NCBI GenBank assembly: GCA_963565915.1 | Contig: OY751487.1 | Location: 4,588,001 to 4,652,000, forward strand | Direction of reading: 5' to 3' | Source: Entoloma clypeatum | Lineage: Eukaryota; Basidiomycota; Agaricomycetes; Agaricales; Entolomataceae | DNA length: 64,000 nucleotides | In this document: positions 19,835 to 31,705 of the stretch, in pieces | How the letters are laid out: each line of letters begins with the position of its first letter | Numbering within the stretch: position 1 is the first letter of the stretch | Notes under the pieces: generated by a model | Database searches by the model: none | Told to the model about the DNA's origin: nothing | Seen by the model: only the letters and a program-made list of their open reading frames with translations | Position numbers and translations under genes: made by a program

Positions 19835-21255
19835 ACCACGCTAGTACTACGCAAGACAGACAAACCATCCTACTCAGTTGCCAAGGCCTACCACCCAATC
19901 GGTCTTCTAGACACCATCGGCAAGCTCCTCTCCATATTAGTTGCTGCTGACCTCTCGCACTTAGCTGAACGCAATGACATGCTCCCACCAGGTCAGTTCG
20001 GAGGCAGGCCAGGACGCTGCATGACAGATGCCATGCACTCCCTCGCTCATAAGGTCAAAGATGCCTGGAGGGCAGGTAAGGTCACAGCAGCCCTCTTCCT
20101 TGATGTCCAAGGAGCCTTCCCAAACACCGTCAAAGACCAGCTCATCCACAACATGAGGGCCCGAGGAGTACCAAGATGCTATACCAATCTTGCCGACCGA
20201 ATGCTCACGGGCAGAAAAACCTGTCTCAAGTTTGATGACTATACCTCCGCGCCCTTAGACGTAACCAACGGTACCACCCAGGGCTGCCCGCTCTCCATGC
20301 TCTTCTACGTGTTCTACAATGCCCCACTTATCCAAGTAGCCACTCGAAAAAATGAAACATCCCTAGGTTTTGTCGACGACTCCATGGTCCTCGCGGTTGC
20401 AGACACACTCGAAGATACACACACCATGATCAAAGATATGATGGAACGCCCAAATGGAGGGTTCGACTGGTCAACCTCACATAACTCTCCGTTCGAACTG
20501 TCCAAACTCGCCCTCATGAACTATCCTCGTACTCATCACGATGTAACACCCACTGACCTGACCCTCTCCAGACCCAACCCAGATGGCACGTCCACATCAC
20601 AAACTGTCAAGACCGTCCCCACATACAAGTACCTCGGCGTCATCCTCGACTCAAAACTACGCTGGAATGCCCACCACCACAAAGTAACCGCCAACGCGAT
20701 CTGGTGGACAAACCAGGTCTCCCGCCTTTCCAAAGTCTCAGGTGGAATGCCCACCCACCGAGTCTGCCAACTGTACAACACGGTGGCCGTCCCCGCCTTC
20801 ACATATGCCGTGGATGTCTGGTACACCAATGTCAGACCCTCCCCCTCCGGCAAGAAACGTCTCAGCTCGGTCGCCGTCGTTGACAAGCTAACTCCCGTCC
20901 AACGCAAAGCTGCCAAACTCGTCACAGGAGCCCTCTGCACTACCGCAGGTGACACACTTGATGCACATGCTAACCTTCTCCCAATAGACCTCCTCCTTGA
21001 CAAGATCCTCCACTGCACTACACTCTGCCTAGCCTCACTCCCGACCTCTCACCCCCTCCACCTCCCTACCCACAGAGCAGCCAGGAGATATGTCCGCAGA
21101 CACCGCTCCCCACTACACAACCTTCTCGATGGCATCGACTTCGACCCATCAGCAATCGAGCAGATCTCATCAACGCGGCGCCGGCCCAACCACACCCCCT
21201 CATTCTCAACACACATACCTGAAAACAAAACCCAAGCACTCGTGGCAGCCAAAAA
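19835..21255 (+). pseudogene. LINE A reverse transcriptase, partial
   Basis: Open from the 5' truncation to the C1 insertion. RT motifs in order: YHPIGLLDTIGKLLS, PGQFGGRPGRCMTDAM, ALFLDVQGAFPNTVK, GTTQGCPLSMLFY, the catalytic FVDDSMVLAV (near 20369-20398), and YKYLGVILDSKLRWNAHH in the thumb region. It ends LVAAKN and resumes at 27017 after C1. The missing upstream part would hold the endonuclease. The RT plus RNase H architecture suits Tad- or I-like LINEs of fungi. Confidence 0.88.
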
Positions 21256-21566
21256 TGTTGAAACTTTTCCATCACGTAGATTAGATTAGATTAGATTATA
21301 TCACGTGACCTTTACACATCTTCGATTACATACTTATTTGGTTGGTACAAACAGTAGTACGGTATATAAGACCAGGAAACTGTCAATATCAACAAGTTGT
21401 CTCTTGACTCTTAACCAGCTCCATCGCTCTCACCAGCCTCAACCGCTCTCACCAGCCTTACCCCCCTCCAAACCATGTAAGTGACTATAGCGGTATCGTA
21501 GAGTACTTCCACTGTAGCCGTGTTGCTCAGTACACCTGTGGCTAGCGCCCAGGTGGAACTTCAACA
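21256..21566 (+). repeat. 5' LTR of C1
   Basis: TGTTGAAAC...GGAACTTCAACA. It contains four GATTA units (21278-21297), CACGTGA, and a TATATAAG box at 21363-21370, a plausible core promoter for the element transcript. Confidence 0.95.
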
Positions 21567-21578
21567 GGTTATGGGCCC
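21567..21578 (+). promoter_or_regulatory. Predicted primer-binding site, half-tRNA type
   Basis: GGTTATGGGCCC lies directly after the LTR. It is complementary in form to the anticodon stem-loop of initiator tRNA-Met rather than to a tRNA 3' end. Drosophila copia is known to prime from a cleaved initiator tRNA-Met. The same bases follow the LTR of C2 (28269) and of the truncated copy (ending at 10116, minus strand). Confidence 0.65.
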
Positions 21579-21929
21579 CGGATAGCAGAGGGACTTGGGA
21601 AACGCTGGCAACAGCGAGTACCTGCCCACTCTACCCTGGTTGGCAAAGAACCGATCGAAAGATCTAGGTTCTGAGTCATACTTCTTCACACATGAACCTG
21701 GGAACGTCATTACGACAAGTACCTGTCATGAGACGTCCCTAAGGGGATTGACCTAGTACACTCCATGTGGAAACGTTGATCGCACCTTATACGTTTCTGA
21801 CATATAAAGGGTTTTCCCATGACCGCTATTCCTGAAGGGAATATGTCATAAGGAATCATTCAAATTGTTTTCTCGAATCATATTCATAACACATCACTGA
21901 TTGGGAACCCTTTTTAGATTCATCTACAA

Positions 21930-24900
21930 ATGTCTACCTCTCGCTCCGCCCTCGACTCCATCGCCATCTTCGACGGCATCGACTACCAGAGTTGGGCAGA
22001 AAAAATGAAGTCGTACCTTCTCCATCAAGGAGTCTGGCGCCTCGTATCCGGCGACATTGAGCGCCCCACTATCGAAGACTTCACCGTCACGGTCTCCACT
22101 CCTGCCTCTGCCACCGCGACGTCTGCAACCCAGCCTCCGGTCATCACCGTCACCGTCGACCAGCCCGCCTTCCACAAAGAAAGGAAGATCTGGATCAGGG
22201 ACGACGACATGGCCTTCGGCTCCATCCGCCTCAAGGTCTCCGAAGCCATCAGGAGGCACATCAAAGACGCCAAGACCTCGAAAGAAGCCTGGACAATACT
22301 GAAGGACGCATATTCAAAAGTCTCCCCCGCCACCATTTTTGGCGATTTCAAAGCTGCAGCCTCCTTCAAACTGTCTGGTCGGGACCCCGTGCCGGAAATC
22401 GAGCGCCTTGGATCACTCTTCGCTCGTCTCAGCGACTCGAACTTCGTCGTGCCTGATCTCATGCAGGCTATGATCTTGGCAAGTGCCATTCCTGACGCCT
22501 GGTCATCTCTCTCCACCGCCCTCTTTCAGGTCTACGACGCCGACGACTTCACATGGCAGGCGGTCGCCGACAGCATCGTCTCAGAGTACAGGCGCAAGTA
22601 CGCAATTGGGTCTACTCGGGCGTCCAACGAGCAGGCCCGGAAAATCTCCGGGACCAAGCGAAAGGGGCAAGACCCCAAATGGGAAAAGCAAACAGCGCCG
22701 AGTACCTCGCGTAACAATGCTGACGAGCAGCCTAACTCGACCGACCCAAGTACCGCTTCTGAAAAGAAGAAGGGAAAGGGACGCTGGCGCAACCAGAAGA
22801 AGCGCGCCAACAACGCAGAAAACGACTCCGACCAAGCTGAGGAAATGGTCGAGTTTATTGCACCAGCCATTGAGCAACCCCTTCGTCGTCCTGCTCCTTG
22901 TCCTCTTCCTCCTCGTCAACGTGCCCCTTGCCATCTCCCTCCTCATCATGCACCCGCCTTCACCACTATAACGGGCCGCGGGAAAACTACAAGTACCGCG
23001 CAGCCTGAGTCGGAGAAAATGCAGTCGCTCCTGCAACACATGAACCCTCCTCCTTCCCAGTACACCGGGCTTCCTTCTGGAAAGCCGTCAGTGTGGAAAA
23101 AGAACGAAAGGGTCCGAAAGCTCGCCCGAGATATCGGCGCACAACCTTCTGGATCAAACCTTCGTATCCTAGATACCATCATTCCTGACATCGACGAAAG
23201 GCCGGCTAAACAGCGTCGCGTAGCCCCGTCGATAGAAGAATCGCTGAAGATGATGGACATCGACCAGGAACGAATGGGGCCGGATGTGTTTGAGGACGAG
23301 ATAGAACTTGACGGTTCGTCAAAACCCTTTCTTAAACCTTACCAATTGCGGAAAGCTAACAATACCTCTCAACAGACGTATGACATAATAGCCAGTACCA
23401 GTACAGAATGCATAGATCACTTTAGCAGTGATTTACATAAGAAATATATTAAACATTTTGCTTCTTGTACACATTGTAAGGAAAAAGAACGCGCGCAATG
23501 GATATTAGATTCCGGCGCCTCTTTACACTTCACCTATGAGTTTAAGGACTTCGCATATTATAGACCTCTCACGGTCAAGTGATTCGTCCAAACTGCAGCT
23601 AAAGGGAAGAAACTGGAAATACTCGGAGTTGGGGCCGTCCCAGTACGGCACACCCTAAATGGGGAAATAAAAACCCATCTTCTCAGACCGGTGTTCTACA
23701 TCCCGGACATGGACACACGCCTATTGTCCCTAGGCGTCTTCCTTAACCATGGTTACAAAGTAGACGGGACTTGTGGAGAAATTAACATCTCCAAAGGGCT
23801 GAGCAAAATCCAGTTTTCGCCCCACATCCTTGGTCAAACCATTTACTGGTTAGACACTGAAATACGCTATGACCAGATCCATGCGATCTCGAGCGAAATC
23901 ACTGTTGAAACATGGCACAAGCGCCTTGGTCACCCAAATGATCAAGCACTCCGAAAGATTCCTACCAGTACCAAAGGGGTACCTGAAACACTAGTACGTG
24001 AGAAATCACAGGAAAGTTGCACAGGTTGCCTCAAAGGGAAAATGCCAAATCAGTCATATCCAAATTCGATAACAAGGGCAACAAAAACCTTTGATCTGAT
24101 CCATTCCGATCTTAAACAAATATCCACGGCATCATACCACAAATATAAATATTTCCTTACATTTTTGGACGATTTTTCATCCCACGTCTGGGTCGTCTTG
24201 CTTAGGAAGAAGTCGGATGCTGTCATGGCACTACGACAATTCCTTGCGATGATCCAGAATCAATTCGCCGCCACTCCTAAGAAATGGCGAGTTGATGGAG
24301 GTGGAGAATTCAACGAATACAAGGATGTACTTGCCGATCATGGAATTCTGATCGACGTCACGCTCCCGTATCAGCACCAGCAGAACGGTCGAGCAGAACG
24401 GATAAATCGAACCCTGTGGGAGAAATCTCAGGCCTTGCGCTTCGACACGTGCTTACCACCTATGTGGTGGGAATTCTGTTTGGAACATGCAGCTTTTCTC
24501 TACAACAGAACCCCCATGCAGCGTCTCGAATGGAATACCCCTTACTTCAGGGTGACCAATGAGATCCCCGATATGTCAAGCATCAGAGTCTTCGGATGTC
24601 AGGCATATGTGTATATCCCAAAAGAAAAACGTAGAAATTCCCTGGAGTCTAGATCTCGATTGATGATTTATCTCGGATCAAAGCCAGGGGTCAAAGGATA
24701 CCGTTTCATGGATCCTGAGACTAATACAATTGAAAACCCAGAACCGGCTGATGAGTTTGAGGATCTCATCCCTGGAAATGATGACAATGACAGTCATAAC
24801 GAAACACCTCACGACCCTGTTCCTACTGGACAGGATCACCCTGAATCAGACGATGACTTGCCGTCTAGCGAGCCCAACGATGAACCACGAGTACCCACTC

Positions 24901-26636
24901 TGGAACCCGAACAAGTACCAGATCGACCAATCAGGGAACGACGAGTTCGGAGAATGCCAGGTAGCATCTATGGGGAAGACACCCCTGCTTCTGATCTTGA
25001 AAAAATGGATTGAAGACATAGATTAGGCAGTCAAACAGCATGGATGAATGATCTCCTAATGGAGGCAATCTCTATCCAAGTGGGCATCATCGAAATGTCA
25101 CACAAAGATATATACTCTCTTCCAAACAAAGAAGATTGGTATGCGGCAGAATGAAAAGAGCTAGACATGCTCAAACGCCGCGGGGTGATCACGGAGTTAG
25201 TACCCCTACCTACAGGGAGGAAAGCTCTAAGGAACAAATGGGTTTACAACGAAAAATCCGACGGGCGTTTGAAAGCGCGCCTTGTTGCAAAAGGTTTCTC
25301 ACAGGTAGAAGGGATTGACTTCGATCAAATCTTCTCACCAGTAGTGAGATACGAGACAGTCCGATTGATTCTGGCATTGACAGCCCTTGAAGGGTGGTTC
25401 ATGACACTCTTGGACGTCTCAGCAGCCTTCCTCTATGGAACACTCCGTGAGGTAATTTACATGCGACAGCCTGAGGGCTACATAGTAAAAGGGAAAGAAA
25501 ACCTCGTGTACCGACTATACAAAGCCCTATACGGACTCAAGCAGGCCGCATTAGCCTGGTGGAGGGAACTCGATTCCTCCATGAAAAAGCTCGGCTTTGC
25601 CCGGCTTCACTCCGATGCGGGAGTTTTCATTCACACAAGTACCAAAGGGGAAACTGTGATCGCCGTCATTTATGTTGATGACTCTGCTTTTCTCGGCACA
25701 AACCGGGAATACACGCTGGAAAAGAAGAAGGCCTTCATGACAACATGGGAATGTAGGGATCTAGGCCATCTAGTCCCTGATGGGGAACCAAAAGAATTTC
25801 TCTCTATCCAAATAAGGCAACGTGGGCAGCGGATCTTCATTGATCAAGTACCCTACCTTGAGAAAATTCTCGCACGCATGGGGATGAGCGAATCTAATGC
25901 CACCCATACCCCACTCCCGACGGGCTACAAACCCATGAAGTCTGAAGATGAACCCAATGCGGAACTCAGATCCAAGTACCAATCCGTCATCGGGTCACTA
26001 TTGTACTTAATGATCGGGACAAGACCCGACATTTGTTTCGCCGTAATCAAAATGTCCCAATTCCCCGCAAACCCTACCAAACGCCATTTAGAAGTGGCAA
26101 GGGATATTTGCAGGTATTTGAAGGCGACAAAAAATTACGCGATCATGTACGATGGTGATTCTGGGAAAGGAATCTACGCATTTACAGACTCCGATTGGGC
26201 GTCAGACGAAAACACCAGGAAGTCCACCACTGGTTACTTCGTATCGCTGGCATCTGGAGCAGTAACATGGGTTTCATCGGCGCAAAAAACCATTGCCCTC
26301 TCTTCCACGGAAGCAGAATACATGGCGCTATCAGATTGCAGTCGCGCAGTGACATGGCTTAGAAGCATGCTTGCCGAACTTGGGATGCAGATCGGATCAG
26401 TCCCGATCTATGGAGATAACAATGGCTCCGTCTTTATCGCATCCAACCCTGTAACTGAAAAGCGGTCCAAGCACATTGACGTGCGATTCCACTTCGTCAG
26501 AGAAAAAGTATCCGAAGGCATCATTACGGTTGAATTTATCGAAGGAGTGAATAACCCTGCAGACCTTTTAACTAAGAATCTGGGAAAAATCCTCTTCAAC
26601 AAGTTTATCCCGTACTTTGGATTACTTAAAAACTAG
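21930..26636 (+). pseudogene. gag-pol: C1 gag-pol polyprotein, three TGA and an in-frame deletion
   Basis: ATG at 21930 (MSTSRSALDSIAIFDG). Gag core (YQSWAEKMKSYLLHQGVW, IRDDDMAFGSIRLKVSEA, YDADDFTWQAVADSIVSE) without a classic CCHC knuckle. Protease WILDSGASLHFT. Integrase HKRLGHPN...CTGCLKGK, with IHSDLKQ, VDGGGEF and GRAERINR giving DDE. RT DVSAAFLYGTLREVIYMRQP and YVDD. RNase H TDSDWASDENTRKSTTGYF to the end. Stops at 23580, 25011 and 25152 are TGA, where C2 has Arg codons (VKRFVQ-type, LDRRRR, AERKEL). After ETNTI, 28 residues present in C2 are missing. The order gag-PR-INT-RT-RH is diagnostic of Ty1/copia. Confidence 0.95.
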
Positions 26637-26705
26637 ACGAAGAAAGAGTACCTATATGGGAAAAAGTAAAGATGTATTTAGAAGTATGTACTAAATATGG
26701 GGGGG

Positions 26706-27016
26706 TGTTGAAACTTTTCCATCACGTAGATTAGATTAGATTAGATTATATCACGTGACCTTTACACATCTTCGATTACATACTTATTTGGTTGGTACAA
26801 ACAGTAGTACGGTATATAAGACCAGGAAACTGTCAATATCAACAAGTTGTCTCTTGACTCTTAACCAGCTCCATCGCTCTCACCAGCCTCAACCGCTCTC
26901 ACCAGCCTTACCCCCCTCCAAACCATGTAAGTGACTATAGCGGTATCGTAGAGTACTTCCACTGTAGCCGTGTTGCTCAGTACACCTGTGGCTAGCGCCC
27001 AGGTGGAACTTCAACA
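26706..27016 (+). repeat. 3' LTR of C1
   Basis: Appears identical to 21256-21566 over 311 bases. Preceded by the purine tract ATATGGGGGGG. Confidence 0.95.
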
Positions 27017-27957
27017 AAAAACCTCCATTGAGAGGCCCGTATCTCCATCTATTGTGATGGCTCAGGGTTTGAAGGCAGCATAGGTGCCTCTGCGGTAATG
27101 TATTCCGACTCAGCGGAGACCAAGCATCTGCAGTACCATCTCGGCCCATCCTCACACCACACGGTATATGAAGGCAAACTGGTAGGTCTCTCCCTAGCTC
27201 TCCATCTACTAACCACCCTTAGGACCCCCCTCCGCTCCGTCTCTGTCATCGGCACGGATAGCCAAGCCGCCATCCATGCCCTCAACAACCAACGCCCCCA
27301 CCCAGCCCACCACCTCCTTGACAAAATCCATGATGCCGCGGAGACTCTCCAAGCCTCGCAACACCGCCTGAGAGGCAAGCGCCCCAGGAACAGGCCCCCC
27401 AACCGCAATGCGGTTGACCTCCAGCTCCACTGGACCCCCGGACACAAAGACTTCGCACCGAATGAACGTGCCAATGAACTGGCCAAACAAGCGGCTCAGG
27501 GAACCTCGAGCAACCCACCCCTCCTCCCAACCTTCCTCCGGAGAAAACCCCTCCCATACAGCATAACCGCCCTACATCAAGACCACCTGACCATGCTCAA
27601 GAGCCGCTGGAAGAGCCGCTGGAAGGAATCCCCACGCTACCCATCCACTAGCCTCATCGACAAATCTCTCCCATCAAAGAAATACCTGACCCTCATCGCC
27701 AACCTAAACCGCCGCCAATCAGCCACCATCACCCAACTCCGCACAGGCCACTCACCACTCAACCAACACCTGTTCCGAATTTGCCGCTCCGAAACCCCTT
27801 TCTGCCCACACTGCCGAGGGATCACCCCAGAGACTGTCCGCCACTTCCTCATCATATGCCCACATTACCAACGAGAGCGTCATATCCTACGCCGCAAACT
27901 GAGACAAAAAGCTGAGTCCATTCCCTTCCTCCTCTCCGACCCCACTGCGCTTAAGCC
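27017..27957 (+). pseudogene. LINE A RNase H domain and C-terminal zinc motif
   Basis: Continues LINE A after C1. A TGA near 27031 (LH-stop-EARISIYCDGSG, Arg expected) is followed by an intact RNase H: ISIYCDGSGFEGSIG, VYEGKLVGLSLALHLL, GTDSQAAIHALN and HWTPGHKDFAPNERANELA, which supply the D-E-D-D residues. A C-terminal CCHC-like motif (CPHCRGITPETVRHFLIIC) ends the protein, as in Tad- and I-type LINEs. C2 interrupts it at ALKP; the text resumes at 33707 with ILDFIQSSNRF. Confidence 0.88.
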
Positions 27958-28268
27958 TGTTGAAACTTTTCCCATCACGTAGATTAGATTAGATTAGATT
28001 ACATCACGTGACCTTTACATATCTTCATTACATACTTGTTTGGTTGGTACAAACAGTAGTACGGTATATAAGACCAGGAAACTGTCAATATCAACAAGTT
28101 GTCTCTTGACTCTTAACCAGCTCCATCGCTCTCACCAGCCTCAACCGCTCTCACCAGCCTTACCCCCTCCCAAACCAAGTAAGTGACTATAGCGGTATCG
28201 TAGAGTACTTCCACTGTAGCCGTGTTGCTCAGTACACCTGTGGCTAGCGCCCAGGTGGAACTTCAACA
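27958..28268 (+). repeat. 5' LTR of C2
   Basis: TGTTGAAAC...ACTTCAACA with GATTA repeats and TATATAAG near 28065-28072. Followed by the GGTTATGGGCCC primer site. Confidence 0.95.
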
Positions 28269-28630
28269 GGTTATGGGCCCCGGATAGCAGAGGGACCTGG
28301 GAAACGCTGGCAACAGCGAGTACCTGCCCACTCTACCCTGGTTGGCAAAGAACCGATCGAAAGATCTAGGTTCTGAGTCATACTTCTTCACATATGAACC
28401 TGGGAACGTCATTACGACAAGTACCTGTCATGAGACGTCCCTAAGGGGATTGACCTAGTACACTCCATGTGGAAAACGTTGATCGCACCTTATACGATTC
28501 TGACATATAAAGGGTTTTCCCATGACCGCTATTCCTGAAGGGAATAAGTCATAAGGAATCATTCAATTGTTTTCTCAAATCATATTCATAACATATCACT
28601 GATTGGGAACCCTTTTTAGATTCATCTACA

Positions 28631-31600
28631 ATGTCTACCTCTCGCTCTGCTCTTGACACCATCGCCCCCTTTGACGGCATTGACTACCAAAGCTGGGCCG
28701 AAAAAATGAAGTCCTACCTCCTCCATCAAGGAGTCTGGCGCATCGTCTCTGGCGATATCCCCCGTCCCGAGATCGCCGACTTCACCACTACGGTCTCCAC
28801 TCCTGGTCCCACCGCCGCTGCTCCCCCTGTGCTGACTACCACGGTCGACCAGCCCGGCTTCCGCAAGGAAGAAAAAGCCTGGATCAGGGACGACGACGTA
28901 GCTCTCGGGGCGATACGCCTGAAAATCTCTGAGGCGATCAGACGTCACATCAAAGACAGTACCTCGGCGCTTGGCGCATGGAAAACGTTGAAAGACGCCT
29001 ACTCCAAGATATCCCTGGCGGTCATCTTCGGCGACTTTAAAGCCGCCGCCACCTACAAACTGTCTGGACGCGACCCCGTCCCTGAAATCGAACGCCTGGG
29101 CTCTCTCTTCGCCCGTCTCGCCGATTCAAATTTTGTCGTCCCCGATCTGATGCAGGCAATGATCTTGGCCAATGCGATTCCCGACGCCTGGTCATCACTC
29201 TCCACCGCTCTCTTCCAGGTATACGACGCCGATGACTTCACATGGCAGGCCGTCGCCGACAGCGTCATCTCGGAATACAGGCGCAAGTATTCGGTCGGGT
29301 CTACTCGTACGTCCAATGAGCAGGCCAAGAAAATTTCTGGGACAAAGCGAAAGGGGCAGGACCCCAAATGGGAAAAGCAGCAAAAGCCGAGTACCTCACA
29401 GAACGACGCTGACGAGCAGCCTAACTCGACCGACCATAGTACCGCTTCCGAAAAGAAGAAGGGAAAAGGACGCTGGCGCAATCAGAAGAAAAGCGCCAAC
29501 ACTGCGGACAACACGTCCGACCATGCGGAGGAAACGGTTGAGTTTGTTGCTCCAGCCATACACTTCCCTCCACCATCCTTTACTACCGTCACCGGGCGCG
29601 GAAAAACGATAAGTACCGCCCAGCCAGACTCTCAGCGGATGCAGTCGCTCCTTCAGCGAATGAACCCACCTCCATCCCAGTACACCGGGCTTCCTTCGGG
29701 CAAGCCGTCTGTGTGGAAGAAAAACGACCATGTTCGCAAACTCGCGCGCGGCATTGGTGCCCGCCCCTCAGGGTCAAACCTTCGCATTCTGGATACGATT
29801 ATCCCAGAAGAAGACGAAAGACCGTCCAAGCAGCGTCGAGTTACTCCGCCGCTGGACCAAACCCTGAGGATGATGGACATAGACCATCAAAGCGAGCGGA
29901 TGGGGCCGGACCAATTCGAAGACGGGCTCATTGAACTTGACGGTTCGTCATCTTCCTCTCCTGAATCTGACCAATTAAGGAAAGCTAATAACACCTCCTT
30001 GCAGACGTATAAAATATTAGCTAGTACTAGTGCAGAATGTATGGATCACATTGACAACGATCTATATAAAAAATACACAAAGCACTTTGCGTCATGTACA
30101 CACTGTAAGGAGAAAGAACGTGCACAATGGATCTTAGACTCCGGTGCCTCGTTACACTTTACCCATGAGTTCAAGGACTTCGCGTACTACAGGCCTCTTA
30201 AGGCTAAGCGATTTGTCCAAACAGCTGAAAACGGAAAGAAACTGGAAATTCTCGGAGTTGGGGCCGTTCCAGTACGGCATACCCTAAATGGGGAAGTAAA
30301 AACCCACCTTCTCCGACCTGTATTCTACATTCCGGACATGGACACGCGCCTATTGTCCCTAGGCGTCTTCCTTAATCACGGTTACAAAGTAGACGGAATG
30401 CGTGGAGAAATCAACATCTCCAAAGGACAGAACAAAATACAGTTCTCACCTCACATTCTCGGACAAACCATTTATTGGTTAGACACTGAAATACGCTATG
30501 ACCAAATCCACGCGATCTCTAGCGAAATCACTGTCGAAACCTGGCATAAACGCCTTGGCCACCCAAATGACCAAGCACTCAATAAGATTCCCACTAGTAC
30601 CAAAGGAGTACCCAAAACGTTAGTACGTGAGAAATCACAGGAAAGCTGCACGGGGTGTCTAAAAGGGAAAATGCCAAATCAATCTTATCCTAACTCGATG
30701 ACAAGGGCTGTCAAACCCTTTGATTTGATCCATTCGGATTTGAAGCAGATATCCACGGCATCGTACCATAAGTACAAATATTTCCTTACCTTTTTGGACG
30801 ATTTTTCATCCCATGTCTGGGTCGTCTTGCTTAGGAAGAAGTCAAGCGCCATCACGGCGCTGAAACAATTCCTTGCGATGATCCAGAATCAATTTGCCGC
30901 TACCCCTAAAAAGTGGCGGGTTGATGGAGGTGGAGAATTTGACGAATACAAGGATGTACTTGCCGATCATGGAATTCTGATCGATGTCACGCTCCCATAT
31001 CAGCACCAGCAGAATGGTAGAGCAGAAAGGATCAATCGAACACTATGGGAAAAATCTCAGGCATTGCGCTTCGATGCATGCTTACCGCCCATGTGGTGGG
31101 AATTCTGTTTGGAACACGCAGCATTTCTCTACAACAGAACCCCCATGCAGCGTCTTGAATGGGAAACCCCTTACTTCAGGGTGACCAATGAGATCCCCGA
31201 CATGTCTAGTGTCAGAGTATTTGGATGTCAGGCATATGTATATATCCCAAAGGAGAAACGTAGGAACTCCCTGGAATCAAGATCCCGATTGATGATTTAT
31301 CTCGGATCGAAACCAGGGGTCAAAGGATACCGCTTCATGGATCCTGAGACCAACACGATCTTCATGGGCGGGAAAGCTATCTTTGATGAAAGCAAGTACC
31401 CTAGATGCCACATTGACCCGTTGCCAGAAAACCACCCAGAAATGGAAAACCCAGAGCCGGCTGATGAGTTTGAGGATCTCATTCCCGGCAGCAATGATGA
31501 CGATAGTCACAACGAAACACCTCATATCCCAGTTCCCATTGAACAGGATCAACCTGAATCAGACAAGAGCCTGATGACGAACCGCGAGTACCCACTCCGG

Positions 31601-31705
31601 AACCCGAGCAAGTACCAGATCGACCGATCAGGGAACGACGAGTTCGGAAGATGCCAGGAAGCATCTATGGGGAAGACACTCCAGCGTCTGATCTTGAAAA
31701 ATTAG
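28631..31705 (+). CDS. gag-pol: C2 gag-protease-integrase (first part of polyprotein, frameshifted end)
   Basis: ATG at 28631, 1024 codons open. The gag core is as in C1. Protease WILDSGASLHFTHEF lies near codon 500. GAG-pre-integrase and zinc finger (HKRLGHPN, CTGCLKGKMPN), then the integrase triad in IHSDLKQ, VDGGGEF and GRAERINR. After ENPEPADEFEDLIPG the frame matches C1 up to about 31568. There 16 bases present in C1 are missing and the protein runs into an unrelated tail (REYPLRNPSKYQ...) and stops at 31705. In C1 the same region reads through (PRVPTLEPEQVPDRP), so this is a mutation, not a natural gene end. Confidence 0.93.
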   Translation: MSTSRSALDTIAPFDGIDYQSWAEKMKSYLLHQGVWRIVSGDIPRPEIADFTTTVSTPGPTAAAPPVLTTTVDQPGFRKEEKAWIRDDDVALGAIRLKISEAIRRHIKDSTSALGAWKTLKDAYSKISLAVIFGDFKAAATYKLSGRDPVPEIERLGSLFARLADSNFVVPDLMQAMILANAIPDAWSSLSTALFQVYDADDFTWQAVADSVISEYRRKYSVGSTRTSNEQAKKISGTKRKGQDPKWEKQQKPSTSQNDADEQPNSTDHSTASEKKKGKGRWRNQKKSANTADNTSDHAEETVEFVAPAIHFPPPSFTTVTGRGKTISTAQPDSQRMQSLLQRMNPPPSQYTGLPSGKPSVWKKNDHVRKLARGIGARPSGSNLRILDTIIPEEDERPSKQRRVTPPLDQTLRMMDIDHQSERMGPDQFEDGLIELDGSSSSSPESDQLRKANNTSLQTYKILASTSAECMDHIDNDLYKKYTKHFASCTHCKEKERAQWILDSGASLHFTHEFKDFAYYRPLKAKRFVQTAENGKKLEILGVGAVPVRHTLNGEVKTHLLRPVFYIPDMDTRLLSLGVFLNHGYKVDGMRGEINISKGQNKIQFSPHILGQTIYWLDTEIRYDQIHAISSEITVETWHKRLGHPNDQALNKIPTSTKGVPKTLVREKSQESCTGCLKGKMPNQSYPNSMTRAVKPFDLIHSDLKQISTASYHKYKYFLTFLDDFSSHVWVVLLRKKSSAITALKQFLAMIQNQFAATPKKWRVDGGGEFDEYKDVLADHGILIDVTLPYQHQQNGRAERINRTLWEKSQALRFDACLPPMWWEFCLEHAAFLYNRTPMQRLEWETPYFRVTNEIPDMSSVRVFGCQAYVYIPKEKRRNSLESRSRLMIYLGSKPGVKGYRFMDPETNTIFMGGKAIFDESKYPRCHIDPLPENHPEMENPEPADEFEDLIPGSNDDDSHNETPHIPVPIEQDQPESDKSLMTNREYPLRNPSKYQIDRSGNDEFGRCQEASMGKTLQRLILKN

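Larger units (their letters stand above)
21256..27016 (+). mobile_element. Ty1/copia retrotransposon C1
   Basis: 311-bp LTRs at 21256-21566 and 26706-27016 look identical throughout, so the insertion is young. The target duplication is AAAAA (21251-21255 and 27017-27021). The internal region starts GGTTATGGGCCC and ends in a purine run (ATGGGGGGG) before the 3' LTR. One gag-pol frame (21930-26636) is interrupted by three TGA codons and lacks 28 residues after integrase. It is inserted in LINE A between RT and RNase H. It needs functions in trans to move. Confidence 0.95.

Noticed and set aside
22025..23260. Several minus-strand frames opposite C1 and C2 gag
   Set aside because: Appear in both copies as complements of gag with no known domain; typical shadows of high third-position GC.
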